From assembly GCF_039529775.1 (NCBI RefSeq), contig NZ_BAAANL010000008.1, positions 62,001 to 126,000 of the forward strand: a DNA stretch of 64,000 nucleotides, in the 5' to 3' direction. The notes below the pieces were generated by a model. It saw nothing but the letters and a program-made list of their open reading frames with translations. It ran no database searches and was not told where the DNA came from. The DNA is from Myceligenerans crystallogenes (GTDB taxonomy: Bacteria; Actinomycetota; Actinomycetes; Actinomycetales; Cellulomonadaceae). Positions within the stretch are counted from its first letter, which is position 1, and each line of letters opens with the position of its first letter. Of this stretch, positions 10,825 to 18,159 are shown one piece after another. The position numbers were made by a program, and so were the translations under genes.

Positions 10825-11322
10825 ATGAGCGAGAACCCCCGGGCACGGCGGCTGGCCGACCGGATCAAGGTGATCGTCGCGCAGATGGTGGACTCCCGGA
10901 TCAAGGACGAGCGCCTTGGTTTCGTGACCATCACGGACGTCCGCGTGACCGGTGACCTGCAGAACGCCTCGGTCTTCTACACCGTCTACGGCTCCGACGA
11001 GGACCGCGCGGGCAGCGCGGCCGCCCTCGAGAGCGCCAAGGGCCGCATCCGCTCCGAGGTGGGGCGCCAGACCGGCGTGCGCCTGACCCCCTCGATCGAG
11101 TTCCACCCGGACGTCGTGCCGGAGACGGCCGCGACCCTGAACGCCGCCCTGCACGAGGCGCAGCGCCGCGACGCCGAGCTGGCCGCCCTCCGCGAGGGCG
11201 CGAGCCACGCGGGCGAGGCGGACCCGTACAAGAAGCCGCGCGAGATCGCTGACGACGACGAGCCGGACGACGGGTCGGACGACGACCTGGCCGGCGACGA
11301 CCGGGACGACGACGCGCGGTGA
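10825..11322 (+). CDS. rbfA: 30S ribosome-binding factor A
   Basis: This 165-residue protein matches RbfA: RARRLADRIKVIVAQMV at the start, then FVTITDVRVTGDLQNASVFYTVYG and the KH-like core, followed by an acidic Asp-rich tail extending beyond the usual 115-130 residues. It binds 16S rRNA and supports late 30S maturation, functionally linked to the upstream rimP and infB. The ATG at 10825 follows AAGGAAAG. Its stop codon overlaps the GTG of truB, so the two are translationally coupled. Confidence 0.96.
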   Translation: MSENPRARRLADRIKVIVAQMVDSRIKDERLGFVTITDVRVTGDLQNASVFYTVYGSDEDRAGSAAALESAKGRIRSEVGRQTGVRLTPSIEFHPDVVPETAATLNAALHEAQRRDAELAALREGASHAGEADPYKKPREIADDDEPDDGSDDDLAGDDRDDDAR

Positions 11323-12422
11323 GCGAGAGCTCGTCCGGCGCGGCCCCCGGGGACGCCGGGGCCGGCCGCACGACGGCCGGTGGCAGGGCCGGCGGCACGA
11401 GGCGCGGCCGCACCGAGCAGCGTGACCGCCCGCCGCGTCGCCCCACCGCGCCCGACGGCTTCGTCGTCGTCGACAAGCCCGCCGGCTGGACCAGCCACGA
11501 CGTGGTCGCCAAGACGCGGTGGCTGGCCGGAACGCGCAAGGTCGGCCACGCGGGGACGCTCGACCCGATGGCGACCGGCGTGCTCGTGCTCGGCGTCGGC
11601 AAGGCGACCAAGCTCCTGACGTACGTCGTCGGCGCCGACAAGGACTACGACGCCACGATCCGCCTCGGCGTCGCCACGACCACGGACGACGCCGAGGGCG
11701 AGGTCACCGCGACCCCCGGCGCCCGGGACATCTCCGATGCGGCCCTCCGCGCCGCGATCGAGCCCCTCACGGGCGACATCCTGCAGGTCCCGACCACGGT
11801 CTCCGCGATCAAGGTGGACGGCAAACGCGCGTACGCCCGCGCCCGGGCCGGGGAAGAGGTCGAGCTCACCGCCCGCCCGGTCACGGTGTCCCGTTTCGAC
11901 GTCCTGGCCACCCGCACCGCCGTCGTCCGCGGTACCGACCTGCCCGGCGGCGGGGCCGCCGAGGGCAGGGCGGCCGACGGCGTCGCCGGCGAGACGCCGG
12001 TCGTCGACCTGGACGTGCGCGTCACCGTCTCGTCCGGGACGTACGTGCGCGCGCTCGCGCGCGATCTCGGCGCCGCGCTCGGGACCGGCGGGCACCTGAC
12101 CGCGCTGCGCCGCACGCGCGTCGGCGGCTACGCTCTCGGCGCCGCGCGCACGCTCGGGCAGCTCGAGGCGCAGGCCGACGACGACGGCACGCTCGCGACC
12201 CTCCCGCTCGCCGACGCCGCCCGCGGCGTCCTGCCCGTCCGCGAGATCGACGACGCCGCGGCGCGCGCGCTGGGCTACGGGCAGTGGATCGCGCCGAGCG
12301 GGCGACCGGGCGTGCTGGCCGCGATCGACCCGGCGGGCGAACTGGTGGCGCTCGTGGAGGACACCCGGCGCAAGGGCGAGGAACTGGCCCGGCCGGTCCT
12401 CGTGCTGGCGTCCGGCGCCTGA
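11319..12422 (+). CDS. truB: tRNA pseudouridine(55) synthase TruB
   Basis: TruB makes the near-universal pseudouridine at position 55 in the T-loop of tRNAs. The 367-residue protein shows the conserved PAGWTSHDVVAKTRW and VGHAGTLDPMATGVLVLGVGKATK segments; the Asp in GTLDP (near residue 81) is the catalytic base-flipping aspartate of the family. The N-terminal 45 residues are a basic, Gly/Arg-rich extension, and a Gly/Ala-rich insert interrupts the catalytic domain near residues 208-225. The GTG start at 11319 overlaps the rbfA stop codon. The C-terminal domain ends in the PUA-like region. Confidence 0.96.
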   Translation: MSESSSGAAPGDAGAGRTTAGGRAGGTRRGRTEQRDRPPRRPTAPDGFVVVDKPAGWTSHDVVAKTRWLAGTRKVGHAGTLDPMATGVLVLGVGKATKLLTYVVGADKDYDATIRLGVATTTDDAEGEVTATPGARDISDAALRAAIEPLTGDILQVPTTVSAIKVDGKRAYARARAGEEVELTARPVTVSRFDVLATRTAVVRGTDLPGGGAAEGRAADGVAGETPVVDLDVRVTVSSGTYVRALARDLGAALGTGGHLTALRRTRVGGYALGAARTLGQLEAQADDDGTLATLPLADAARGVLPVREIDDAAARALGYGQWIAPSGRPGVLAAIDPAGELVALVEDTRRKGEELARPVLVLASGA

Positions 12423-12527
12423 ACAGTCGCTGTACACCAGATAACGGTCCAGGTCAAAGAGGGATGAGCGACAAAAAACCGTGCGAGGCAAATTGCTTCC
12501 AGGGTTCCGGCGGACATGTCGGATTGA

Positions 12528-12533
12528 TACCTT
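12528..12533 (+). promoter_or_regulatory. -10 element of the 12540 gene, leaderless start
   Basis: TACCTT fits TANNNT and is separated by 6 bases from the GTG at 12540. No Shine-Dalgarno is present, so a leaderless mRNA is likely. The preceding 100 bases after truB are comparatively AT-rich and contain no other feature I can name. Confidence 0.45.
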
Positions 12534-12539
12534 GGCCCC

Positions 12540-13019
12540 GTGGGGGTACGCATAACAGCAGGTTGTGACGACGTCGAGGCTGTCATGGCGGCACTGCCCG
12601 CCCTGGTGGGGCGGGACGCGAGTGTTGACATCGCCGAGGGGGATCGCGAGGGGACCGACAGCAGCCTGGAGCTGCTGCACGCGCTGGTGTCCGCTTTGCC
12701 GTGGTGGCCGGAGAACACCGAACTGGGCATAGCGTTCGAGGAGACCTATCTGACGCTGGTCGCGCTGCAGGGGCGGATCGTGGTGCGCACGCGCTACCCG
12801 GCGATGCTCACGGAAGCGGTCCCCGACCCGGTGGACCCGGCCCAGGTCGGCTGGCGGCAGGTGGGGGACCGCCAGATCCAGCTCATCGGCTCGACGCTGA
12901 CCGAGACGGACTACGGCGACTTCCTGCGCACCCTGGACCTCACGGTCCGCCAGTCCCTGGGCGAGCGGCGGCTCACGGGCTTCATCTACTCCACGACCGA
13001 ACCGGCGCCCGTGCGCTGA
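12540..13019 (+). CDS. conserved hypothetical protein, unknown function
   Basis: I do not recognise this 159-residue soluble protein. It has no signal peptide or membrane segment, is acidic overall, and looks like a compact alpha/beta domain (HALVSALPWWPENTELGIAFEETYLTLVALQGRIVVRTRYP, then a helical C-terminus LRTLDLTVRQSLGERRL). The GTG at 12540 is placed just after a -10-like element and lacks a ribosome-binding site. It stands alone between truB and a convergent membrane-protein gene. The last 15 coding bases including the stop recur 40 bp downstream (13045-13059). Confidence 0.7.
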   Translation: MGVRITAGCDDVEAVMAALPALVGRDASVDIAEGDREGTDSSLELLHALVSALPWWPENTELGIAFEETYLTLVALQGRIVVRTRYPAMLTEAVPDPVDPAQVGWRQVGDRQIQLIGSTLTETDYGDFLRTLDLTVRQSLGERRLTGFIYSTTEPAPVR

Positions 13020-13072
13020 GGCCGGCGCCCGCGGGCTGACGCCCGCGCCCGTGCGCTGATGCCCGCGCCGAT

Positions 13073-13096
13073 GCCCGCGGCCGTGCGGCCGCGGGC
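13073..13096. terminator. hairpin between convergent genes
   Basis: A perfect 10-bp GC stem (GCCCGCGGCC/GGCCGCGGGC) around GTGC lies between the 12540 gene and the convergent membrane protein gene. It is symmetrical, so it could serve both strands. Confidence 0.5.
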
Positions 13097-13110
13097 ACCA
13101 GGGATCTCGG

Positions 13111-14295
13111 CTACCGGGCCGTCGCCCGCGCGTGCCCGACCAGCGACAGGACGATCCCGCCGGCGACCCACGCCCCGAGGGCGATCCAGGCGTTCGCGGC
13201 GTCCGCCGCCGGGAAGTAGGACAGGTCCCGCAGCAGCGTGCCGCTCGCGCCCGGCGGGAACCACTGGCCGATCTCGCCCCAGTGCCAGGGCAGGAACTCC
13301 TTGGGCGTCGTCGCGCCGGAGATCGGGTTCCCGATCAGCATCATCAGCACCGGCCCGGCGGCGATCCCGGCGCGTCCGAAGATCGCCACGAACCCGGTGA
13401 TCGGCGCGGCGATCGCCGCGATCGACAGCGACATCGCCCCCAGCGTCCACCACCAGTCGCCCTGCAGCACGCCGAACCAGCCCTGCAGGATGGCCGTGAG
13501 GATGCCGCCGCCGAGCGCCGAGTAGAGGATCACGGCGCTCACGCGCCGCATCGCCCCGCGCACGGCCGTCGAGATGCCGATCCCGCCGACCATCCCGCCG
13601 AGCAGCGTCGGGAACAACGCGGCGGTGAAGCCGCTGCCGTTCGGGTCGTCGTCGGACAGCGGGACGACGTCGGTCACCTTCACCCGCGGGATCTCGACGT
13701 CGACCGGCTCGGGTGCGGCCGGGGCCGCGCCCGCGGCCGTCGCCCCGGGCCGTTCCCCCTGGGCGGCCGCCCGGAGCGCCGCGGCGACGGCGTCCTCGAC
13801 GGTCTGCCGCACGGTCTCGGCCGCCTCGGACTGGGCGGCGGTCATCCGTTCGCTCGTCGCGGCGGTCGCCTGCTCGGTCACGGCGGTCTGCAGCTGCTGC
13901 GCGAGGGCGTTCATGAGCTGGTTCGTCGCGCCGTTCGCGGCCGACGACGTGAGCACCTCGGGTGCCTCGCCCGCGCTCGCGTCGCCGAGCACGATCGCGC
14001 CGTACGTCTCGCGGGTCTCGACGGACTCCACGGCCGCGTCCCGGTCGCCGACCTCGATCAGCTCGATCGTGCCGGGCCGCGCCTCGGCGAGCCGGCCGGC
14101 CACGGCGTCCACCGCGTCGGCCGGCCCGGTGATCGCGACGGGGAGGTCCTCGGCCTCCGAGGTCATGGCGGGCCAGGTGAAGGCCAGCACGACGAGGGTC
14201 AGCACGAGGCTGAGCCCGAGGGCGGTGGCGATGAGCCGGCCGGCGGGCGTGCGGGGTGCGGGTGCGCGGGTACCGCCGCGCGGTTCCTCGGACAT
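13111..14295 (-). CDS. ABC-2/YhgE-like membrane protein under TetR control
   Basis: This 394-residue protein has one N-terminal membrane helix (LIATALGLSLVLTLVVLAF), a large extracytoplasmic part rich in Ala and Gln (about residues 50-230), and a C-terminal block of about five helices with a loop containing GNPISGATTPKEFLPWHWGEIGQWFPPG. That layout resembles ABC-2-type permease/YhgE-Pip proteins used in drug efflux or export, without a linked ATPase gene. The ATG at 14295 is preceded by GGAGAG. It is divergent from a TetR gene, with a palindromic operator between them, so repression by that TetR is likely. The transported substrate is unknown. Confidence 0.75.
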   Translation of the reverse strand: MSEEPRGGTRAPAPRTPAGRLIATALGLSLVLTLVVLAFTWPAMTSEAEDLPVAITGPADAVDAVAGRLAEARPGTIELIEVGDRDAAVESVETRETYGAIVLGDASAGEAPEVLTSSAANGATNQLMNALAQQLQTAVTEQATAATSERMTAAQSEAAETVRQTVEDAVAAALRAAAQGERPGATAAGAAPAAPEPVDVEIPRVKVTDVVPLSDDDPNGSGFTAALFPTLLGGMVGGIGISTAVRGAMRRVSAVILYSALGGGILTAILQGWFGVLQGDWWWTLGAMSLSIAAIAAPITGFVAIFGRAGIAAGPVLMMLIGNPISGATTPKEFLPWHWGEIGQWFPPGASGTLLRDLSYFPAADAANAWIALGAWVAGGIVLSLVGHARATAR

Positions 14296-14349
14296 GGGGT
14301 GCTCTCCAGGTGCTCCTGCCGCCGGGCGGGCGGCGTCGTCGGACAAAGA

Positions 14350-14367
14350 AAAACGAACGTTCGTTTT
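14350..14367. promoter_or_regulatory. perfect 18-bp palindromic TetR operator
   Basis: AAAACGAACGTTCGTTTT is a perfect inverted repeat in the gap between the divergent membrane protein gene and the tetR gene. AT-rich flanks in a GC-rich genome and the location support it as the regulator's binding site controlling both directions. Confidence 0.75.
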
Positions 14368-14432
14368 CCTGTGGACCACCGTCCTCCTCACGACGTAGGC
14401 TGTCAACCCGCCCCCGCGTGAAGGAGGACACA

Positions 14433-15026
14433 GTGCCCAAGGTCAGCGACGAGTACCGGCAGGCCCGCCGCGAGGAGATCCTCGCCGCCGCCGAGCGGGC
14501 GTTCGCCGCCAAGGGGTACCAGCGCACGTCGATCTCGGACGTGCTGGCCGAGTCGGGTCTGTCGACCGGGGCGGTCTACGCGCACTTCACCGGCAAGCAG
14601 GACCTGTTCGTCGCCGTCGCCCGGGACACGCTGCTGCGCCGCACCGCCGCCCTGGAGCGGGAGGCGGCCGGCGGTCCGCCGCCGTCGCCCGGCCAGATGC
14701 TGCGGATCCTGCTCGAGAGCCTGCTCCGGGAGGGCGGCGATCCGCAGCTCCTGGTGCAGCTGTGGAGCGAGGCGACGATCGAGCCGTCGATCCGGGCGGC
14801 GGTCAACGAGCTGGTCCAGGTGGCCCGGACGGCGTTCGACGCCCGCCTGCGGCGCTGGTTCGCGGAGCACCCGGAACACGCGCCCGACGGCACCGACGTG
14901 GCGGTGCGGGACGTCGTGCCGGTGATGCTCGCCCTCGCCCAGGGATTCCTGATCCAGCACGCGATCCTCGACGACTTCGACCCGGACGCCTACCTCGACG
15001 CGGTGGCCGCGGTCCTGCCGGGCTGA
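14433..15026 (+). CDS. TetR-family transcriptional regulator
   Basis: The 197-residue protein has a clear TetR HTH at residues 10-55 (REEILAAAERAFAAKGYQRTSISDVLAESGLSTGAVYAHFTGKQDLF) and a helical ligand-binding C-terminus. The GTG at 14433 follows AAGGAGG at 14421-14427. It is divergent from the ABC-2-like membrane protein gene, and the palindrome at 14350-14367 is the likely operator for both genes. By analogy to such pairs it would be a repressor released by a small hydrophobic compound; the ligand cannot be read from the sequence. Confidence 0.88.
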   Translation: MPKVSDEYRQARREEILAAAERAFAAKGYQRTSISDVLAESGLSTGAVYAHFTGKQDLFVAVARDTLLRRTAALEREAAGGPPPSPGQMLRILLESLLREGGDPQLLVQLWSEATIEPSIRAAVNELVQVARTAFDARLRRWFAEHPEHAPDGTDVAVRDVVPVMLALAQGFLIQHAILDDFDPDAYLDAVAAVLPG

Positions 15027-15224
15027 GACCGGCCGCCGCCCCGCCGGGCTGAGGCTCGCCGCCGGCCCGCCGGCTGAGCCCGGCCGCCGTCGCCGCCGCG
15101 GACCGCGCCTCGCCGTCGTCGATTCCCCGGATGGCCTCCCCGCGTGGCAGGCTGGGACAGCGCGGCACCGGCCGCGACGCGGGCGGCGGTGCCGCCCGTC
15201 CCGCTCGCTGAAGGAGTAACCCGC

Positions 15225-16184
15225 GTGCAGGTGTGGACGGACCTGGACCAGGTCCCCGCAGGCTTCGGCCCGTCCGTGGTGACGATCGGCAACTTCGACG
15301 GCGTGCACCGCGGCCACCAGGCCGTGCTCGGGCGCATCGTCCGCCTGGCGCGGGCCGACGACGCGGCGGCGGTCGCCGTCACGTTCGACCCGCATCCGGC
15401 CGCCGTGCACCGTCCCGAGACCGCGCCCGAGCTCATCACGAGCCTGCCCGACCGCCTCGGGCTGCTCGCGGAGACCGGGATCGACGGCGTGCTGGTGGTC
15501 ACGTACACGCTCGACTTCGCCGCGCAGACGCCGCAGGAGTTCGTGCAGAAGTACCTGGTGGACCCGCTGGGGGCGCGCACCGTCGTCGTCGGCCACGACG
15601 TGCGGTTCGGCAAGCAGAACGCCGGCACGCTGGCCACCATGGTGGAGCTGGGCGGCGAGCACGGTTTCGAGGTCGTGGCGATCGAGGACGTGGGCGGGCC
15701 GGACCATCACCGCTGGTCGTCGACGGCCGTCAGGGCCGCGCTCAGCGAGGGCGACGTCGCCGGCGCCGCGCGCGTCCTCGGGCGCGCCCACCGGGTGCGG
15801 GGCATGGTGGTGCACGGCGACGCGCGCGGCCGCGAGCTCGGCTTCCCGACGGCGAACCTGGGCGGTATCGAGGGCATGGTCCCGGCCGACGGCGTGTACG
15901 CCGGCCGGCTGCGCAGGCCCGGCCTGGCCGAACGTGAGCCGTCGCACCCGGACGGCGTGCTGCCCGCGGCGATCTCCGTGGGCACGAACCCGACGTTCGA
16001 CGGCGTCGAACGCCGCGTCGAGGCCTACGTGCTGGACCGCGACGACCTCGACCTCTACGACGAGCACGTCGTGCTGGAGTTCACCGAGCACCTGCGGCCC
16101 ACGGTCCGCTTCGACGGCATCGAACCGCTCGTCGCCCAGATGCACGACGACGTCGCCCGCGCCCGGGAGATCCTGCGCGGCTGA
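15225..16184 (+). CDS. ribF: bifunctional riboflavin kinase/FAD synthetase
   Basis: RibF converts riboflavin to FMN and then FAD. The 319-residue protein has the N-terminal FAD synthetase (nucleotidyltransferase) motif TIGNFDGVHRGHQ at about residues 22-34, the segment VVGHDVRFGKQNAGT, and the C-terminal riboflavin kinase domain with RGRELGFPTANL and YDEHVVLEFTEHLRP. The GTG at 15225 follows AAGGAG at 15211-15216. No FMN-riboswitch-like element is seen upstream. In related genomes ribF lies near rpsO; here about 3.8 kb containing hipBA and a BpsA-like gene separates them. Confidence 0.96.
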   Translation: MQVWTDLDQVPAGFGPSVVTIGNFDGVHRGHQAVLGRIVRLARADDAAAVAVTFDPHPAAVHRPETAPELITSLPDRLGLLAETGIDGVLVVTYTLDFAAQTPQEFVQKYLVDPLGARTVVVGHDVRFGKQNAGTLATMVELGGEHGFEVVAIEDVGGPDHHRWSSTAVRAALSEGDVAGAARVLGRAHRVRGMVVHGDARGRELGFPTANLGGIEGMVPADGVYAGRLRRPGLAEREPSHPDGVLPAAISVGTNPTFDGVERRVEAYVLDRDDLDLYDEHVVLEFTEHLRPTVRFDGIEPLVAQMHDDVARAREILRG

Positions 16185-16305
16185 CCCCGGGTTCGTCACC
16201 GCGGCGGCCGCGAGTCTCCACACGCACGCCGCACTTTTTCGCCCGTGGCCGAAATTTCCGGCTGGTCTGTATCCAAACGCACCCCGCGTGCGTCCTTACC
16301 GGTGA
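16185..16305. other. intergenic stretch after ribF without an identified gene
   Basis: This first part of the 308-base gap between ribF and hipB has no credible ORF. It holds a small AT-richer patch (CTTTTTC, GAAATTTC near 16237-16259) that could carry a promoter for the structured element just downstream, but no clear -35/-10 pair could be assigned. Confidence 0.4.
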
Positions 16306-16409
16306 GTGCACCTCCCAGGGAGGGCCGGACCGACGCGGCGGGGCATCCACCCCCCACCTGCGGATCCCGCCGCGTCAACCAGACCGGCCCGGCCGTCCGG
16401 GAGGTGCAC
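16306..16409. ncRNA. candidate structured RNA: nested inverted repeat upstream of hipBA
   Basis: Three nested pairings enclose this segment: 16306-16316 with 16399-16409 (11 bp, GTGCACCTCCC type), 16323-16328 with 16384-16389 (6 bp), and 16332-16342 with 16366-16376 (11 bp). The apical loop contains a run of six C's at 16350-16355. There is no ORF and no T-tract. It could be a ribF terminator, a small RNA or a leader element. The C6 loop recalls actinobacterial 6C RNA, but the second C-rich hairpin of that family is absent. Strand cannot be decided from symmetry. Confidence 0.4.
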
Positions 16410-16432
16410 GGCCGGACGCGTCCCGCCGTCGT

Positions 16433-16482
16433 ATCCTTGGTATAACGCGTATAAGAGCCCTTAGCGTTGTTATACCAAGGAT
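16433..16482 (+). promoter_or_regulatory. hipBA promoter/operator with 14-bp inverted repeat
   Basis: ATCCTTGGTATAAC at 16433-16446 is repeated inverted at 16469-16482, separated by 22 bp. The AT-rich centre contains -10-like hexamers (TATAAC, TATAAG, TTATAC). The right arm ends only 10 bases before the hipB start, so HipB/HipBA bound to both arms would cover the promoter. Autorepression is known for HipBA families and is inferred here. Confidence 0.65.
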
Positions 16483-16492
16483 CGAGGATGCC

Positions 16493-16828
16493 ATGGCGCG
16501 TCGAGTTCATACCTATTCACCCGCGACCCGCCATGCGGTCGCGGTTCTGGGCGCCCAGATAGCCGCTGCCCGCCGTGCCCGGCGCTGGACGGCGGCAGAG
16601 TTGGCCGAGCGTGCTGGGATCTCGACGTTCACCTTGCGCAACGTCGAGAAGGGAGAGCCGACGGTCGCCATCGGCATCTGCTTTGAACTCGCGACGATGC
16701 TTGCCATCCCGCTCTTCGGCGTACCTGCGACTGAGCTGGCCGCAGTCCGGAGTGCTGCCGAGTCCCGCCTTGCAGTTCTCCCGGCCAGTGTCCGTGAGAA
16801 GGGTGAGCGTGTCGATGACGACTTCTGA
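16493..16828 (+). CDS. hipB: HipB-like antitoxin, XRE-family regulator
   Basis: The 111-residue protein has an XRE helix-turn-helix at about residues 20-75 (LGAQIAAARRARRWTAAELAERAGISTFTLRNVEKGEPTV). The ATG at 16493 follows GAGGA at 16484-16488. Its 3' end overlaps the hipA start by 14 bases, as in antitoxin-toxin operons. It should bind the paired repeats at 16433-16482 and neutralise the kinase toxin. Codon choice is less biased to G/C third positions than in the flanking housekeeping genes, which suggests horizontal acquisition. Confidence 0.82.
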   Translation: MARRVHTYSPATRHAVAVLGAQIAAARRARRWTAAELAERAGISTFTLRNVEKGEPTVAIGICFELATMLAIPLFGVPATELAAVRSAAESRLAVLPASVREKGERVDDDF

Positions 16829-18065
16829 GAAGACCGCGCCCGATCACGCCTTCGTGTGGATCTGGCTTCCGGGTGCGCATGATCCTGTGGTCGCAGGCCG
16901 TCTTGAAGAACTCGGCGAGGTCCTCGCGTTCACGTACGCGCGGTCCTATGTTGCCCGCCCGGACGCGGTTCCTCTCTACCTGCCCGAACTGCCGCTCGGA
17001 CCGGGTCGACGGCGTCCGGCTTCCGGTCTCGATGTTGCGGGCTGCATTGCCGACGCCGCGCCCGATGCCTGGGGTCGCCGAGTCATCCTCGCCCGGCACC
17101 TCGGCCACGTCGACCGCATGAGCGACACCGACGATCTCTCGTTGCTCACCTACCTCCTTGAGTCCGGCTCGGACAGGATCGGCGCACTCGACTTCCAGGC
17201 GTCCCCCACGGAGTACATCCCGCGGTCTCCGAGCCGGCAGGCCGGGCTCGAGGAGCTCATGGCAGCGGCGGACCACCTTCAGGCGGGAACGCCGCTGTCC
17301 CCCGACATCGCCGAAGCGCTTGTCCGCGGGACCTCGATCGGGGGAGCGCGCCCCAAGGCCCTGCTCTACGACGGCGGGAGGAGCCTCATCGCGAAGTTCT
17401 CGTCGTCGTCCGACACCTATCCGGTGGTCAAGGCCGAGGCCGCTGCGATGTGGCTCGCGCAGGAAGCCGGGATCAGGGTTCCCGCGTCGCGGAACATCGA
17501 GGTCGTGGGAAAGGACGTGCTCGTCGTCGAGCGCTTCGACCGCGACGGCGTGGGCGGACGACGTCAGATCGTCTCGGCGCTCACCATGCTCGGACTCTCG
17601 GAGATGACGGGTCGCTACGCGACCTACCCCGACCTGGCGGACCTGATCCGTGCGCGCTTCACCGAGCCGACTGCAACCCTGCGGGAGTTGTTCACGCGCA
17701 TCGTCTTCAACGTCGCCGTCGGAAACAACGACGACCATGCGCGCAACCACGCCGCGTTCTGGGACGGGACGGCACTGACGTTGACCCCGGCCTATGACCT
17801 GTGCCCGCAGCCGCGTAGCGGCAACGAGACCGCCCAGGCCATGGCGATCGGGCGGGACGGCAGCCGTGACTCGAGGTTCTCCGTCTGCGTGGCGGCGGCC
17901 GGCGAGTACCTGCTCGACAAGTCCGATGCACAAGAGGTCGTCGACCACGTGGTTGGAACGATCGACGAACGGTGGCCGGAGGCGGCCGACACCGCACGGC
18001 TCACGCAGGTCGAACGTGATCGGCTGTGGCACCGCCAGATCCTGAACGAGTCGGTCTTCTACTGA
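16815..18065 (+). CDS. hipA: HipA-like serine/threonine kinase toxin
   Basis: HipA toxins are kinases; E. coli HipA phosphorylates glutamyl-tRNA synthetase and causes growth arrest. This 416-residue protein has the N-terminal HipA subdomain (VAGRLEELGEVLAFTYARSY), the Gly-rich ATP loop SIGGARPKAL near residue 175, the catalytic motif NNDDHARNH near residue 303 (Asp and Asn as in active HipA) and the metal-binding PAYDLCP near residue 325. All key motifs look intact, so it is probably an active toxin. The ATG at 16815 overlaps hipB by 14 bases; a GTG at 16803 is an alternative start. The substrate here is unknown. Confidence 0.86.
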   Translation: MTTSEKTAPDHAFVWIWLPGAHDPVVAGRLEELGEVLAFTYARSYVARPDAVPLYLPELPLGPGRRRPASGLDVAGCIADAAPDAWGRRVILARHLGHVDRMSDTDDLSLLTYLLESGSDRIGALDFQASPTEYIPRSPSRQAGLEELMAAADHLQAGTPLSPDIAEALVRGTSIGGARPKALLYDGGRSLIAKFSSSSDTYPVVKAEAAAMWLAQEAGIRVPASRNIEVVGKDVLVVERFDRDGVGGRRQIVSALTMLGLSEMTGRYATYPDLADLIRARFTEPTATLRELFTRIVFNVAVGNNDDHARNHAAFWDGTALTLTPAYDLCPQPRSGNETAQAMAIGRDGSRDSRFSVCVAAAGEYLLDKSDAQEVVDHVVGTIDERWPEAADTARLTQVERDRLWHRQILNESVFY

Positions 18066-18147
18066 GTTCGCAGGCTCGGGACGAAGCCGGCCGATGAACC
18101 GTCCGAGACCGCGGGGGCTGGAATGGGAGGGCCGGGCGGGCGTGACG

Positions 18148-18153
18148 TAGGTT
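18148..18153 (+). promoter_or_regulatory. -10 element of the BpsA-like gene, leaderless start
   Basis: TAGGTT (TANNNT) lies 6 bases before the ATG at 18160, with no Shine-Dalgarno sequence. The gene therefore appears to have its own promoter separate from hipBA. Confidence 0.5.
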
Positions 18154-18159
18154 GCCGCT

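Noticed and set aside
15027..15224. FMN riboswitch before ribF
   Set aside because: The conserved junction bases of the RFN element are not seen; the region is a GC-rich spacer with a normal ribosome-binding site.
16306..16409. 6C RNA
   Set aside because: Only one C6 run is present, while the 6C family has two C-rich hairpin loops; retained only as an unnamed structured element.
16185..18065. Integrated mobile element carrying hipBA
   Set aside because: No integrase, transposase or flanking direct repeats were seen; only codon use and position suggest transfer.
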